This document shows positions 1-12,275 of a stretch of 64,000 nt of DNA, piece by piece. Numbering within the stretch: the first letter of the stretch is position 1; each line of letters begins with the position of its first letter. The notes below the pieces were generated by a model. The model had not been told where the DNA came from. It worked only from the letters and a program-made list of their open reading frames with translations, and did no database searches. This DNA is from Linepithema humile. Its lineage: Eukaryota > Arthropoda > Insecta > Hymenoptera > Formicidae. The DNA lies in NCBI RefSeq assembly GCF_040581485.1, contig NC_090134.1:14499501-14563500 (forward strand), read 5' to 3'. The translations under genes and the position numbers were made by a program.

Positions 1-426
1 ATAAATTTGTAACGCATAAATCAGACATGCCAGCAACTTTGAAAAGACCTGACAAAACCTTCGTCTTTGTTTTAAAAAGTCGAAAACTTAAAATGTAATT
101 TTGTAAAAGTCACCCTCACAGGGGGATGAAACACTATCATATTTATACAACAAAATAGTAAAAGTATATCTCATACCTAACAAATTTCTGGGTAAATTCC
201 TGTTAGGGACAGGCTCAATAAATAATAAAGATTGTAAAAAAAAATACATTATTCATCTATGCTGCACATACCACCCTTGTTGTATAAATTTGTGACAGTG
301 GCTTCCACGAAGTTGCACACACATTTTAAGTTTCTGACTTTTTAAAATAAAGGCAAAGATTAAAGCTTCAATTTTAGGCCTTTTCGAAGTTGCTGGCACC
401 GTCCGTTCATGCGTTACGAATTTATG
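1..426. mobile_element. Non-autonomous foldback element with ~105-bp inverted ends
   Basis: The first ~105 bases are the imperfect reverse complement of about 320-426. Both arms share GCCAGCAACTT near the tip and AAAAAGTC further in. The middle holds no coding sequence. The left end coincides with the window edge, so the true terminus and target duplication cannot be seen. The class is unknown; it is TIR-type DNA. Confidence 0.65.
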
Positions 427-1373
427 AATATAATCAAAAACGGGTTTAAATCCTTATTTTCTCGAAAATCTGACGCGATAGACAGTTTTTTGAGGCCAGA
501 TTCGTATTCAGCGCATTCGATTTACTAAAGAACATGAAGAACCTTTATGACAAAAGTGCAAGGAATTTGTTAATATTTGTAAGATAGTATAATTGGTCTC
601 ATATGTGGACGTATCTCAAGCAATTATTGCCTTATAATAAAAAAACTAAATTCTAAAATATACATTAATTTTTGAACTTGTTAAATTGTAATATTATGGA
701 AGATAAAAAAGCAACGCTACATGAATTATGAATCTTTTTGACTTAGAAAACTGTTTTTGTCTATATTTATTCAATAAATGCTGAATTCTATTAGATTTGT
801 AAACTTTGCTATACGCAACCGCATATGACGATTGTGACACAACTCGTGTTTGTAACTCAAGCCGGGTTGCAAATTTATAATATTCAATAATCTTAAAATT
901 TTTTTATCTTAAATCAAATATTACTATAGAAAAAAATCAATTTTTCCATTAAATTGTCCTATAATTGATACAGAATTGAGATATTCATATCTTAGATTAC
1001 ATTAATTCAGAGTTATAATTGGTTTAGTAATTCTAAAAATGTAAAAATCAATTAATACAGAATTAGACTATAATTAAAAAAATTATTTTTGAGTTTGAAT
1101 TCAATCTAAAAATGCTTTATTTAATAAATGTACTTACAACTAGATGAATAATTGAATAATATTCTCAATTATATGAAGCATTTCTGGAGAAGATCTAGAG
1201 ATATTTTGTTATCTGGAACTATGCACGAATCGTTATGTATTGTTTTCATGTTTATTTTCTTACTTATATAGTGTATTATTTTATTTAATTATAAATTCAA
1301 ATTGGAACAATAATGTAATATAAAAAAGCAAAATTGATATTTATCGTTATTTAATTCAATCATCTTTTTATAT
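427..1373. other. AT-rich non-coding stretch
   Basis: No credible reading frame or RNA gene. It contains one copy of a dispersed repeat (590-712, listed separately); the rest is AT-rich sequence with no structure I can support. Confidence 0.5.
590..712 (+). repeat. Dispersed ~125-bp repeat, copy 1
   Basis: This segment matches about 46600-46726 in the same orientation, sharing AGCAATTATTGCCTTATAA and the block TTGTTAAATTGTAA with the same spacing. It is non-coding. The second copy lies just right of a mariner element, so it marks an older interspersed family of unknown class. Confidence 0.55.
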
Positions 1374-2704
1374 CAGAGACTTGGACCGGACCGGAATCGG
1401 AACCGATAACCATTCCATAACCGTTTGTTTTTTATTAAACCGAAACTGAAATTGCATCGAAATTTTGTAAAGTTTATAATACCGTAACCGGAAACAGATC
1501 AGTAAAATTATTTTCGGTTTTTACGGTTTTTTCGTTTCTTTTTTCGATTTTTACTTTATATTTTATTACTCTTATTTGTTAAATTTTTTATTTGTTTATA
1601 TCGTTCTTTCTTCTTTACGTTACATGATTTATAGTAACTCTTGCACTACATTCACGCGATAAGGACTATAGCACATAAAAAACATAAGTAGTAAGACTTC
1701 GACAGTAAATAAATTGACTAATTTCAATCATATGTTTTCGAAAAAATTCGATGATTGACTAATTTGCTTACTGCTTAAATCTTACTTAAATTATTGCACA
1801 TGCAATGGATATAAACAAAAATAAATATATGATGAAGTTTTTACATGCCCCCTTTTTTCTCGCAAAATATTATTTTGATAAAATAAACCGTGAATTTTTT
1901 TATTTTTTATAAAATCATAGAAAAATAATTATAAAACAGATTTTACATTAAATATTACCAAAAAATTTTTTAATCAAGTCTTACATTTAATATTTCTAAA
2001 AAAATTTTTATTTAAAAAAAAATAGAGTACATTTATGTTATAGTGTAAACATAACTTATGTTAAAATGTAATAAGTTATTTTTTATGTGTGTATCAAAAT
2101 GCAATATAATATCTTATAACGTAAAATAGAAAATATATTTGAAGAACATAATTAATTTTTGTTATTATTTTTTTATTGTTTAAAGCTACTTTTATATTTA
2201 AAAAAACTATTTTCCTGTGTAACTCTAATTATCATTATTCTTTCTAAAGCTACTTTTAGTGTATTAATTCTCTCTAATTGCAATGTCCATTATAAAAAAA
2301 ACTATTATTTAACGCATTTATAAATTGTACGCATACACTTTTGTATTGCTTTCGTATACTTTTGATAAATTAACCACATTAAACGTCTTATGTTCGTTTC
2401 TGATACGGATATTTCTTTCCTAAATTTTTGCTTTTGATTTATAAATTTTGTAATTTATTAATTATGTTATTGTGAATGTTTTACTTAAATATCTTTCTGA
2501 AATACTAATTTTAAATTAAATCAATTGTGTCAAAAAGAATTTAATAGAAAAATTAATTGAAACCGAAAAAACCCGTTATTTAAAGGGTTCCGGTTCTTTT
2601 TTTATTAACTAAAAAACCGAAACTGGAACCGAAACAGTTATTAAATATTTTATTATATCGTAATCGTGAACCGAATCGAAATATCATATCGGTCCGAGTC
2701 CCTG
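1374..2704. mobile_element. hAT-like non-autonomous element with AACCG-rich ends
   Basis: The ends form a TIR: CAGAGACTTGGACCG on the left and, reverse-complemented, CAGGGACTCGGACCG on the right (13 of 15 match). The flanking 8-mers TTTTATAT and GTTTAAAT agree at 6 of 8 positions, consistent with a decayed 8-bp hAT target duplication. Both subterminal regions (about 1380-1560 and 2555-2690) are packed with AACCG/CGGTT words, as expected of transposase-binding subterminal repeats. The 1.3-kb interior is AT-rich and has no transposase frame. Confidence 0.65.
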
Positions 2705-3436
2705 GTTTAAATAGATAGATTTATTTAAAATTTTGCAACCGTATTATAGTTCTTCAAAGCTTAAAGATAAGAAATATGAGTATTAAAATCTTACTTTAAA
2801 AATAAAATAAATAATTATTACAAATTCCAAAAGTCAAACAAATAATTATTAATACGCAACTTTTGATTCCGTATTAGGTGCAAATATAGAACATTGCAAA
2901 GCAGAGCATTGCAAAGATTCCATTGCAAAAAATTTATATTCCAAGTATCTAAAAGCAAGACCAATATTACGATTTTCAGATTTTTGTCGATTTATTAAAT
3001 ATGATATTTTGCATCACTCTCGCTCGTCATGATTAATGAAGCAAAATTAAGAACAGTACGCTTCGCCGTACAAATCTACAGTGGCACGTTAGAGATTATA
3101 TTTTTCTGTGTTTACTTACACGGAAGATTGCACCGAGTTATCATTTCCAGCTATGAAATTAATGTTCTCAAAAGTAAAAAGACCGCGATCGTTGGATGAT
3201 ACGATAGCTGAAAGAGACTGACGCGTTCAAGCGTATAAGAAGGAGAGCTAGCTTACAGCTAGCCTTAGGTTCTTTTGAACTTTGCAGAACGAACTTTAAT
3301 GGGAATCGAAGCAATCGCAAGCTTAAATATTTCACAAAAAGCACGATAAATCAATGATAAATCTTAAAAATAACTTAGAATAAAAAATATTGAATTTTAT
3401 TAAAAAAAGAAACATATCCATTTACACTTTTAAGTG
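2705..3436. other. AT-rich stretch without recognisable genes
   Basis: No coding potential or large repeat seen. A small inverted pair (GCTAGC words near 3247-3264) is the only local structure. Confidence 0.45.
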
Positions 3437-3445
3437 ATAATTTAC

Positions 3446-4674
3446 GGGAGGGTCCCAACTGCATTCCCATTTTGCCAACAGCTGCTGATTCCCAACATTC
3501 CCAATTGCCTACAGAGCGATTGCCTACAAGCATTATTGTACACATGCAAAAATTAAAAATACAAATGTACGTTTGCACACATGACATTATTGCGCACATA
3601 CACATTGCACACATGACATTATTGCGCATATACACATTGCACACATGGTATTATTGCACACATGAAATAAGGAAATCAATAGATACACAGTACTCAAAGA
3701 TTTATAATTAGACGATTTCACGTGGGTTTGCAACTTTTCACGCGGAGCGAGGTTCAGCTCACATCACCCGGTGCGTCAGATGCGAAACGAGGTTTATAAT
3801 TATACGATTCCATGTGGGTTTGCAACTTTTCGCGCAAAGCGAGGTCCAGTTCACATCACCCGGTGCTTCAGATGCGAAACGAGGTTTATAATTATATGAT
3901 TCCACGTGAATTTGCAACTTTTCGCGCAAAGCGAGGTCTAGTTCACATCACCCTGTGCTTCAGATGCGATACGAGGTTTATAATTATACGATTCCACGTG
4001 GGTTTGCAACTTTTCGCGCAAAGCGAGGTCCAGTTCACATCACCCGGTGCTTCAGATGCGAAACGAGGTTTATAATTATATGATTCCATGTGAATTTGCA
4101 ACTTTTCGCGCAAAGTGAGGTCTAGTTCACATCACCCTGTGCTTCAGATGCGATACGAAGTTTATAATTATACGATTCCACGTGGGTTTGCAACTTTTCG
4201 CGCAAAGCGAAGTCCAGTTCACATCACCCTGTGCTTCAGATGCGATACGAGGTTTATATCATAAAGTCATGTGTGCAATTTGTATGTGCGCAATAATAAT
4301 GTCTTGTGTGCAAACGTACGTTTGTATTTTTAATATTTACATATGCACAATAATGCTTGTAGGCAATCGAAGCTGTCGACAAAATGTTGTAGGCAAACAA
4401 AGCTGTTGGCAAATGGGAATGTAGGCAGTTGAAGTCCTCTCCGATTTTTTTATTTTATGTGCGCAATAATATTATGTGTGCAATGTGTATGTGCGCAATA
4501 ATATTATGTGTGCAAACGTACGTTTGTATTTTTAATTTTTAAATGTGCGCAATAATGCTTGTAGGCAATCACTCTGTAGGCAATCGGGAATGTCGGTAAT
4601 TGAAGCTGTCGGCAAAATGTTGTAGGCAAACGAAGCTGTTGGCAAATGGGAATGTAGGCGATTGAACCCCTCTC
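3446..4674. mobile_element. Mutator-like (MULE-type) non-autonomous element, 9-bp TSD
   Basis: A 1229-bp element bounded by the 9-bp direct repeat ATAATTTAC (3437-3445 and 4675-4683). Its inverted ends are long: about 3446-3670 mirrors about 4450-4674 over roughly 225 bp, starting GGGAGGG / GAGAGGG and sharing GCCTACA and TTGCGCACAT words. A 9-bp duplication with long TIRs starting in G is the hallmark of Mutator-like elements; the superfamily call is inference because there is no transposase. The interior is a 92-bp tandem array (3701-4252) followed by a second partial run of the subterminal sequence (about 4260-4440). Confidence 0.75.
3701..4252 (+). repeat. 92-bp tandem array, six copies, inside the MULE-like element
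   Basis: Units start at 3701, 3793, 3885, 3977, 4069 and 4161, exactly 92 bp apart. Each runs from TTTATAATTA through TTTGCAACTTTTCGCGCAAA to CAGATGCGA. Diagnostic bases alternate: units 2 and 4 carry GGGTTTGC, GTCCAG and GAAACG, while units 3 and 5 carry GAATTTGC, GTCTAG and GATACG. This makes a 184-bp higher-order repeat. Unit 6 starts as the first type and ends as the second. Confidence 0.9.
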
Positions 4675-4865
4675 ATAATTTACTTTATAATTATAATTAT
4701 GTTTTATTAATTTTCATTAATATTCTAATTAAGTAGTTCACCGTCTGCCGAATTAACACAATTAATTCTTATATTAACATCTTACATGGTTTCACAATTT
4801 TAAAGTTATTGACCTAAATCATAACATGTAATTCGAACAATAGTCTTTTCTCATGAAATATTATA

Positions 4866-4897
4866 CTGAAGATGGTCAAATACAGGACCGAAACGTT
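4866..4897 (+). other. Hairpin motif GAAGATGGTC...GACCGAAACGTTT
   Basis: A GGTC/GACC stem sits between CTGAAGAT and GAAACGTTT. The same layout with a swapped stem (GACC/GGTC) occurs near 18934-18965, and a related one lies on the minus strand near 61229-61266. CTGAAGA...GAAAC resembles the conserved core of a hammerhead ribozyme (CUGANGA...GAAA), with an extra U before the stem. Catalysis is only conjecture. Confidence 0.4.
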
Positions 4898-5015
4898 TAT
4901 TAGAATTATTTGCGAGAATTTAAGAAGATTGTTATTTGCGTATTGACATTCGGCGTTGGCCCGAAATCCTCGTTTCACAATTTATTGTTAATATACGAAC
5001 TTTGAAATATATTGT

Positions 5016-5520
5016 ATTTATTTTTAAAATATAAGTTGGTTGAGGTTTGGAACGTTCCTGGAGCGATTTTTTAAAAATAATTTGTCGCTCTTCTCCTTTT
5101 GCAGAGAGAAAGTTTTGAGTCCCACAAATAAAATATAAAAGAGACCAATCTGATACACGCATTGGAAGACCCTTATACTACCCTTATACTAAAAAAACTT
5201 CCCTCAAAATCACTTAAAAAATTCTAGCCATGCTAAAAATTATTTGTCGCTCTTCTCCTTCTGCACAGAAGAAATTCTGGGACCCATACAAAACATACAA
5301 AAGAGACCGATTCGACCAAATCATTTTTAGCATAGCTAGAATTTTTAAAATGATTTTGAGGGAAGTTTTTCGAGTATAAGAGTGTCTTCCGACGCGTGTA
5401 TCGGATCGGTCTCTTTTGTATTTTGTTTGTGGGTCTCAAAACTTCCTCTGTACAGAAGAAGAAGAGCAACAAATCATTTTTAAAAAATTGCTCCAGGAAC
5501 GTTCCAAACTTCAACCAGCT
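5016..5520. mobile_element. Foldback element with ~200-bp arms
   Basis: The arm at about 5032-5230 (GGTTGAGGTTTGGAACGTTC onward) is the reverse complement of about 5330-5518. A third, shorter copy of the arm's inner block (TTGTCGCTCTTCTCC through AAAAGAGACC) lies between them at about 5240-5305. The 12-mer GAAATATATTGT flanks the element on both sides (5004-5015 and 5521-5532) and may be a target duplication, although about 16 bp on the left separate it from the arm. Non-coding. Confidence 0.65.
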
Positions 5521-5532
5521 GAAATATATTGT

Positions 5533-7921
5533 TTCTTTTTCTTTTTCTTTTTTGATAATGGCATTTACAATTTCTAAAATCTCAAAAGTTTTGAAATATT
5601 CATAATATTATTTTATATTATTATATAAAATTTATTTATCTGAGCTGCTATCTAATAACATAATGGAAGAATAAATATTTTCCTTTTCATGAAGCAGAAA
5701 TTTACCAAAAAGCAAGCGACTTTGACATCTGTCAAAATAAACATAAATTAAATTCTATTTAACGACACAAATATCAACGCTATTAAACGGTTCAATTTTC
5801 AACTATTTTTAAAAATTTGCTGCATATTATAATATTATAATGTAAACCAATATAATACAAAGTAAGTGATACAAGTACAAATTTCATTTTTCAAGGTTTT
5901 TTCACTTAATCCATTTCCATAATTACTGGCACAATTGTAACTGGATTGCGTGTCAAAAAACAAAATATAATTACAATTATGATATAATGAATATAATTTA
6001 AATAATATTATAGAAGAAAGAAAATTTTGACACACGTGCATACTTCGGGAAGTTGCAAAACGACTAAATTTTACCGTTACTCCAATCTTATCTGTTTCAA
6101 TAATTTTTTCATATATTTTTTATCAAATATCAGATAGTGCAGATGATTATTTTACGTGTCGCTTATACATAACAAAGAGCAAAAAGTCGCAATTACTGAT
6201 ACGCACTTGACTAATGGGAAGTGTACACTAGATATATAATAAAGATTTCGTATTGAGAATTCGTTATACGCAATGTCATATATGTATACGCGGTGTGCGC
6301 GCGCGTATGTGTGTGGTAGAGCGAAATGTAACGAATGTTGAAATACTAAAACGAATCGAGAGCGAGACTCTCACTCACAAATTCATCATCGTCCGATTAA
6401 AGTTCTATCCGTTGCGATCGCGAATCATTCCGCTTGAAATTTGCTGCATCGTATTGAAAATGCATTTTCGATGCATATGACGTGCCATGTTACCGAAACG
6501 TATTTCAATTGAAAATCGAATAATGAGAACATACTGCTATTAGCTGAAAGCGATTTGAGTTGCTGTAATTTATCGGAAAAAAAGATGGTATTAAATCAAG
6601 AATTCCAGGATCATATCGTGAGTATATAACAATGTTGCAATTTGAGAGAAAATTAGTAATTGTATATTTTGTTTGACAAATACAATTTGTCGAGAATACG
6701 AACTTTCGTTTCATTTATACTGTTACATCTATAATTAAAGTGTTTAGTATCTAAGTATGAAATCAAACACTAGGAGTTCGTTAAACACTTCAAATTGTTT
6801 TGATTATCCTACGTGTATAAATACTATACGTAAAAGAAAAAACTGCAAAGTATTTTTTCGTTATATAACATCAAACATCCGCAGCTGTGATCTCTGTATA
6901 ATCCCACACATAACTGCAGAGTAAGAAAGAATGTTAATTGTGAATATCCAAGAGTCATTAAATTTGTAAACTGCGTTAAGATATTAACTTTGTTACGCTC
7001 ATGGCACTAGTGAATAATATTATTTTTCAATTTTTATTAAAATTAAATTTACGAAGAAGTAATTTTTAATCATGTTACTTTGTGTTGAGGTATGCTTTAT
7101 CGGTTAATTTAGTAATAATGCAGCATCGCAGTGTTCTTTTCGTGCCATGTCTATAAGAAAAATCTATTTGCCAATAATTCCCTGTGTTTATATGCTTCCG
7201 CATATGGATTACTGCAATGTATTAAATATTAATCACATGTTGAAAGCAAAATTACGAACGTTACTTAGAGCACTCTCACTAACTGCGGGGGGTATAAACT
7301 AACAATAAGTACCGCATGAAATTTTCAAAGAATTTCAATCTGTACAAAGTGTAGGCATCATTACACATGTGATTATAAATTTTATGTTGTCGCGGGCAAT
7401 TTATTTTAATTATTGTTTCGGCCAAAATAAAATTGTTGAAATATTATACTCAAAGTAATCATGTATGATAAAATTTGACGAATAAAATTCTTTTGTACTC
7501 TCAACCTTATGCGAATTATTTTGTGTAAATTAAATACGATATAACTTATATCAAGAAAAGACATACACACAAATCTATTCTACAGTCATAATACTGACAT
7601 TTTATATTACTACATTTTCTGATTATTATATTAGCGTCGATTATTTCAAGTTAAAATAGAGAAAGATGGTAAAGCAACATTTTATATGATCTATAATGTT
7701 ATCTAAATAATTTAGTATATATGATCCTATTATGTATTCTTTACAGAAACGCATATGTTAATTTTTCTTTACCATTTCTCTCGAATTTCACATAAAAAAG
7801 AGCAACAGCTTGTATCATTTTTCGAAATCTTTCTATAAATGTATGTTAATGCTATTATGAAAATGTTCTTCGTTGATTACTTACATCAATGCAGCTAATT
7901 AATGTGTTTGATAAATATGCA
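5533..7921. other. AT-rich non-coding stretch
   Basis: Nothing supportable as a gene. A CG-richer patch with GCGCGCGC lies at about 6280-6480, but its only frames are short and unlike known proteins. The remainder is AT-rich, probably intronic or intergenic. Confidence 0.4.
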
Positions 7922-8725
7922 TTCTAGGTTACACCTCACCGATTTTGTCGCCATTTAAATATGTTATAGGGAAGGTTGTTCTGAGTAATTCCTCGCAAAA
8001 ATCAAGTGAGGAACGGCATTGGTTTAAGAGTTATAACAAATTAAAGTTTCGCAATTTTAATGCTCTTTTTCTGATGTTATAAACTGCTATTACGAATAGT
8101 GAAGTTTATATACGCCGTGTTTGTATAAAAACACGGTATATAAAATTTTTGTTTACATTTTTTAAAGGATAGCTACATGGTCATAGATTTTGTCAACAGT
8201 CGGCTTTATCTATTTCTCGCAGTTCATTAACAGCTTTCAACATACGACCACACAAGTTTCTAAGCTTTCTTGAAGATAGCAATAAGTTATTAGATTTTCT
8301 TATTGATCGAAAAGTTATTGACGGACCCATTAAATGTCCACGGTGTGAAGCAGCTGTTGATTTAAATCGTGAGCGTCATTATTTTTCCTTATTCCTTCTC
8401 ATTCTGGTGAAAAATATTTACGGAATACATTGGCGGGGTTAGGTTAGAGTTTTTTTTTGGGGTAGGGGATGCAGAGGAAGGAGCTCCGCTCACGCATGAA
8501 AGTTGTAAACAGATTCTTTTAATCAAATAATAACAGATTATTCACTTCATTGTTCGTAATATCAGTTTATAACACCTAAAGAAGCATTAAAATTGTGAAA
8601 CTTCAATTTGTTATATCTTCTGAACCAATACCGTCTCCCACTTGATTTTTGCGGACAATTGCTTAGAACAACCTCCCTTACAACATATCTAAATCGGCGA
8701 CAAAATCGGTGAAATGTAATCTAAA
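7922..8725. mobile_element. Inverted-repeat element, ~190-bp arms, TTAGG motif in loop
   Basis: The arm at 7922-8110 mirrors about 8530-8725. Shared blocks include CACCGATTTTGTCGCC near the tips, AAGGTTGTTCT, GCAAAAATCAAGTG and GTTATAACAAATT. ATGCAT lies just outside both ends. The ~420-bp loop contains GGGGTTAGGTTAG followed by a T run and a G-rich stretch. There is no transposase frame, so the superfamily is not assigned. Confidence 0.75.
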
Positions 8726-9442
8726 ATGCATATTTACCATGTGTTTAAACCAGTTGTGCATTAAATTAATTAATTAATTGAACAAGCCTAAGAAATATAA
8801 TATAAAATAGTTATATTGAATAAAATATGCATATACGAGGCAAATTTCCGTTTTTCTCTCAATTACATTTAAACACAATTGAAAGCGATTAATAACTGAA
8901 ATTCTCCATGCCGCAAATATGCTTTATATATATAAAATCGTGCAACAAATTCAATTCTAATAAAGTTGCGTGTAAAAAAAGATAAGATTATTGTTGAATA
9001 AAATGTTCTATAAACTCTGATCTCGTACAAAATTGCATGTCGTATAAAATTTAATTTCGAGTTTAATTACGCACATTACACAAGGTAAGTTTCTATTTAA
9101 CAAGTTTACTGTTTAATTGTTAACTGATGTAACAAGAGCGAGAAAAGCATTCATAACAAATTGCAGTAACAAACAATTACTAGTTTATTTCATTGTTTCT
9201 TGTAACGCAATAAATTTAATCTACGCAGTAACTTTGAAATATCAGAATTTAATCTAAAAAATTTCTCACATGTATTCTCTGTAAAATAGAAATCCACTTT
9301 AACAATTATTAAAAAACGATTGAAAATATAATCGCGCGAGATTTCGATTTACATTTGTCGCGCGTGATAAATATTGAAATAAGTCGCAAGATAATCAGAT
9401 GTGAAATTATTGTAATGCAAGGATGCGTCGAGAATCACTCAC
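8726..9442. other. AT-rich stretch; probable intron downstream of the 9.4-kb exon
   Basis: Low-complexity AT-rich sequence without coding potential. For the minus-strand gene whose exon ends at 9443, this would be the start of its next intron. Confidence 0.4.
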
Positions 9443-9672
9443 CTCGATCCTCCGTGGCCATTCGACCGCCTACTGCTGTCATCATCCTCGTCATCTTCGT
9501 CGTCCCTTGAGGTAGCCAACGACTGGGGAACCGAAGAGGGAGCGCTGCTGCCAGAATCGGGTCCGGGGCCCATTCTCGAACCGGAAGCACCGCTGTAACC
9601 CGCTGAAGACGGCACCGGACCACCCTCTCCTTGTCCTTCCTCCTTCTCCCCCCGATCCACCTGTGATTTCAT
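9443..9672 (-). CDS. Probable first coding exon of an unidentified host gene
   Basis: A GC-rich island in AT-rich surroundings encodes about 77 residues on the minus strand from an ATG at 9670-9672, with an in-frame TAA just upstream at 9679-9681. The frame runs to GGATCGAG followed by GTGAGT, a near-ideal splice donor whose exon ends at 9443 in phase 2. Upstream, CTAAC followed by a T run and ACAAG (about 9684-9710) could be an acceptor for a 5'-UTR exon. The peptide begins MKSQVDRGEKEEGQ, is rich in G, S and P, and has an acidic run (DDEDDEDDD) followed by serine/arginine residues. It is low-complexity and probably disordered, as in N-termini of many nuclear regulators. I do not recognise the gene. 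Partner exons must lie in long introns or outside the window. Confidence 0.6.
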
Positions 9673-10616
9673 AATCACTTAAATTCTTGTAAAAAAGTTG
9701 ATATAGTTAGATTGCAGATTGGCAATCAATTTAATTTTTTTCGTTTCTTCTTAATTTATAAATTATTTAAATTCCGAATTATTATTCAGAATTTATATTA
9801 TAATTAAAATAAATTTAATTAACTTTTTGAAAATTAAAAAAGACATTGTAGACTTTTTAATTGATCTACACAAAGCATAAAAATAGCTAAATAACATTTT
9901 TTTATTAACATAAAAAAATATAACAATTTTTCTCCATGTCATCCGTAGATATCAATAGCTTAGTTTTACAAAAGGCTATGAATATCGCAAATACTATCAT
10001 TCAATAATATACAATATTTGATCGTAAAACAGAAAAGTATTACTATTTAAAAAAAAAATTCCCTTTCTGATTCCGTTTTTGATTCCACAAAAAACTATAA
10101 TATATAATATATGTTTATCAATGTTGAGAAAATTTCTTGCATTTATAAATTGGTGGCACTGGACAAAATTACGAATGTGTCGCAACTCGATATCCGCGAT
10201 CATAGATTGGACACGACTGCGAGAATTTGCGTGCGAAATCAAAACCAATCATTTCGTCGTCGCACGCAATACTACGTTCTAGCTCCAACTCCGCGAGTTT
10301 ATCATAATTTTTGTACGTTATATATTAATTAATTAATATTAGAATCAGTGTCCCGAGTAAGGAGTGAGCGAATCAACTTGTAAACATTCGACGCGTTTTT
10401 ATTGCCAGATACACAGCACGAGTTAACTCCACAAAAAACACACATAAAAAAAAGAAGGCGATAAACGCACCACACATGAAGAAGAGCATAGAACAAAATT
10501 AACAATATAGAAGCAAAACTTTATCACGATTCTACTCTATCGACATTTACTAAAATGTCCGTTATACATTGTATATTCCAATAATTAAGAATACATTTCT
10601 AATTTTGACAGCTGTA

Positions 10617-10933
10617 CACTGCCCAGTTGTACACTGTACAGTTTGAATTATACTGATGTTGACTTCCAATCGTATCAACCGTATCAAATAATTTTTTTAT
10701 CCAATCAAAAAAAAAATATTTTAACCTGTCAAACTATCCACTCGGACGAGCCACAAGTAGAATCATCCTCCGGTCTAGACTGGGTATTATGCACCATAGT
10801 ATACTTTGGCGATCGATAATTAGGTCGATAAGTCCGTACCAGTCGGCCGCTACCGACTGATGACGCCACGGATAAACTCCTATGTTTCCCCCGCACTCCG
10901 AGGGGAATGGGAACTAATCATTGTCGGGCAGTG
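10617..10933. mobile_element. Possible small TIR element (CACTGCCC ends, TA flanks)
   Basis: CACTGCCC at 10617-10624 faces GGGCAGTG at 10926-10933, and TA flanks both. The match is only 8-10 bp, so this could be chance. The inside is a CG-richer unique sequence with a TCGGCCGCTACCGA palindrome-like patch. Confidence 0.3.
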
Positions 10934-12275
10934 TAAATTTATTTTTCTCCTTTACCATAAAAGTTCCAACAATTATTAATGATAATGAAATGCTCTACTA
11001 AAGAGATAAGACTTTTAAATTTAAAATATTTTATTCAATATATCTATGTATGGTTTGCTTAAATCAATATCTTATTCTATGGTGTGAAGAAACTTATCGT
11101 GTATCTAAGAACTACGAGATCAATGCTCGAAAAGGCACCCAATCGGAATGTTCTTGTTTTTCGCCTCGTAAACAGTCATACATGTGCGGAAAACTGCGGC
11201 ATCCCGATCGTTAAGCTTCTAGCACTTCGGAAGCAAGTGGAACATTATATCTGATGAGAACGAGATTGCGAGGCTTCCGTCTTGTGATTGGGCGATGACA
11301 TTTCCGGCTATTTTCGTTGCGTAGCTACTTTGAAGATCGATCAGGAATCACGACAACTAGCTAATCGGAATCGACGATTTTCGATCGAGAGTCATAAAAG
11401 TTATATAATAGATCGAGAAAGTTATATTTCTCTGATCGAGGAAATGGAAAAAGGATAGCAGAGATGTGGAAGAAGTAGAGAGAGGAGAAAAGAAGATATG
11501 TAATGTAATTTTTTTATTGTATTGGGTACTTGTAATAATTTCTGACAAAACACAATAGTAGGAAAGCATAAAGGCAAAATAAAATCCGTAAGATCGTATA
11601 CAGAATGATTCAGAAAAAAATTTATTTGTTGAACGCATTCTTTGAATAATTTTAAACCAATTTTGGTTTAGCAAATGGCTATTTTTTGGAATTTCTTAAT
11701 TTTCAATATTAAATCTCTTGGCTTACCTCTCCAATTAAGTTTCTATAATATCGGTTTAACGTTGAATAACAAATAAAAGACATCTATATTATATTGATTT
11801 TTTATATTATTATATTGTATTGATTTTATTATTTAATTTTCAATTAAAACTTAATTCATCAGAAACTTTTCACCTTTTATAATTTGTAATTCTGAAAGTA
11901 TAGGTTTTTGTTTCAAAAAATATTTACAGATTTGTCGTATTATAAAAAATGCATTATGAAAATTGAGATTACGAATTATGAAACGCGCTGTATATTCCAT
12001 GGCTTCATAAGCATGCATGTGCAAGAGAAAATACATAATTATATAACAAAGGACAAAAGTTATTCACAACCAAAGCTAAAGAGAACGCAAAAGTCGTGAG
12101 TTCGACATTATAAACTTTAATTAACGAGACGTTACGGTGTCTGCGTTTCTTAACAAGTGATATTTTCTTCTTCTTAACCAATAAATTTCACTAACTAGTT
12201 TTTCTCAATTTACAGTTCTCGTAATTAGCTTGCAATGTTATAATGATAAAATTTTTTACACACGCACTTCATATC

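Noticed and set aside
3812..4424. Open frames of 80-87 codons across the 92-bp repeats
   Set aside because: They repeat with the satellite unit and arise from its lack of stops in one frame. Period 92 is not a multiple of three, so frames cannot encode a regular repeat protein.
9435..9623. Second minus-strand frame (arginine/proline-rich) overlapping the 9.4-kb exon
   Set aside because: It is the +1 frame of the GC-rich exon. The other frame starts just after an in-frame stop, carries acidic low complexity and ends at a consensus donor, so this one is a shadow.
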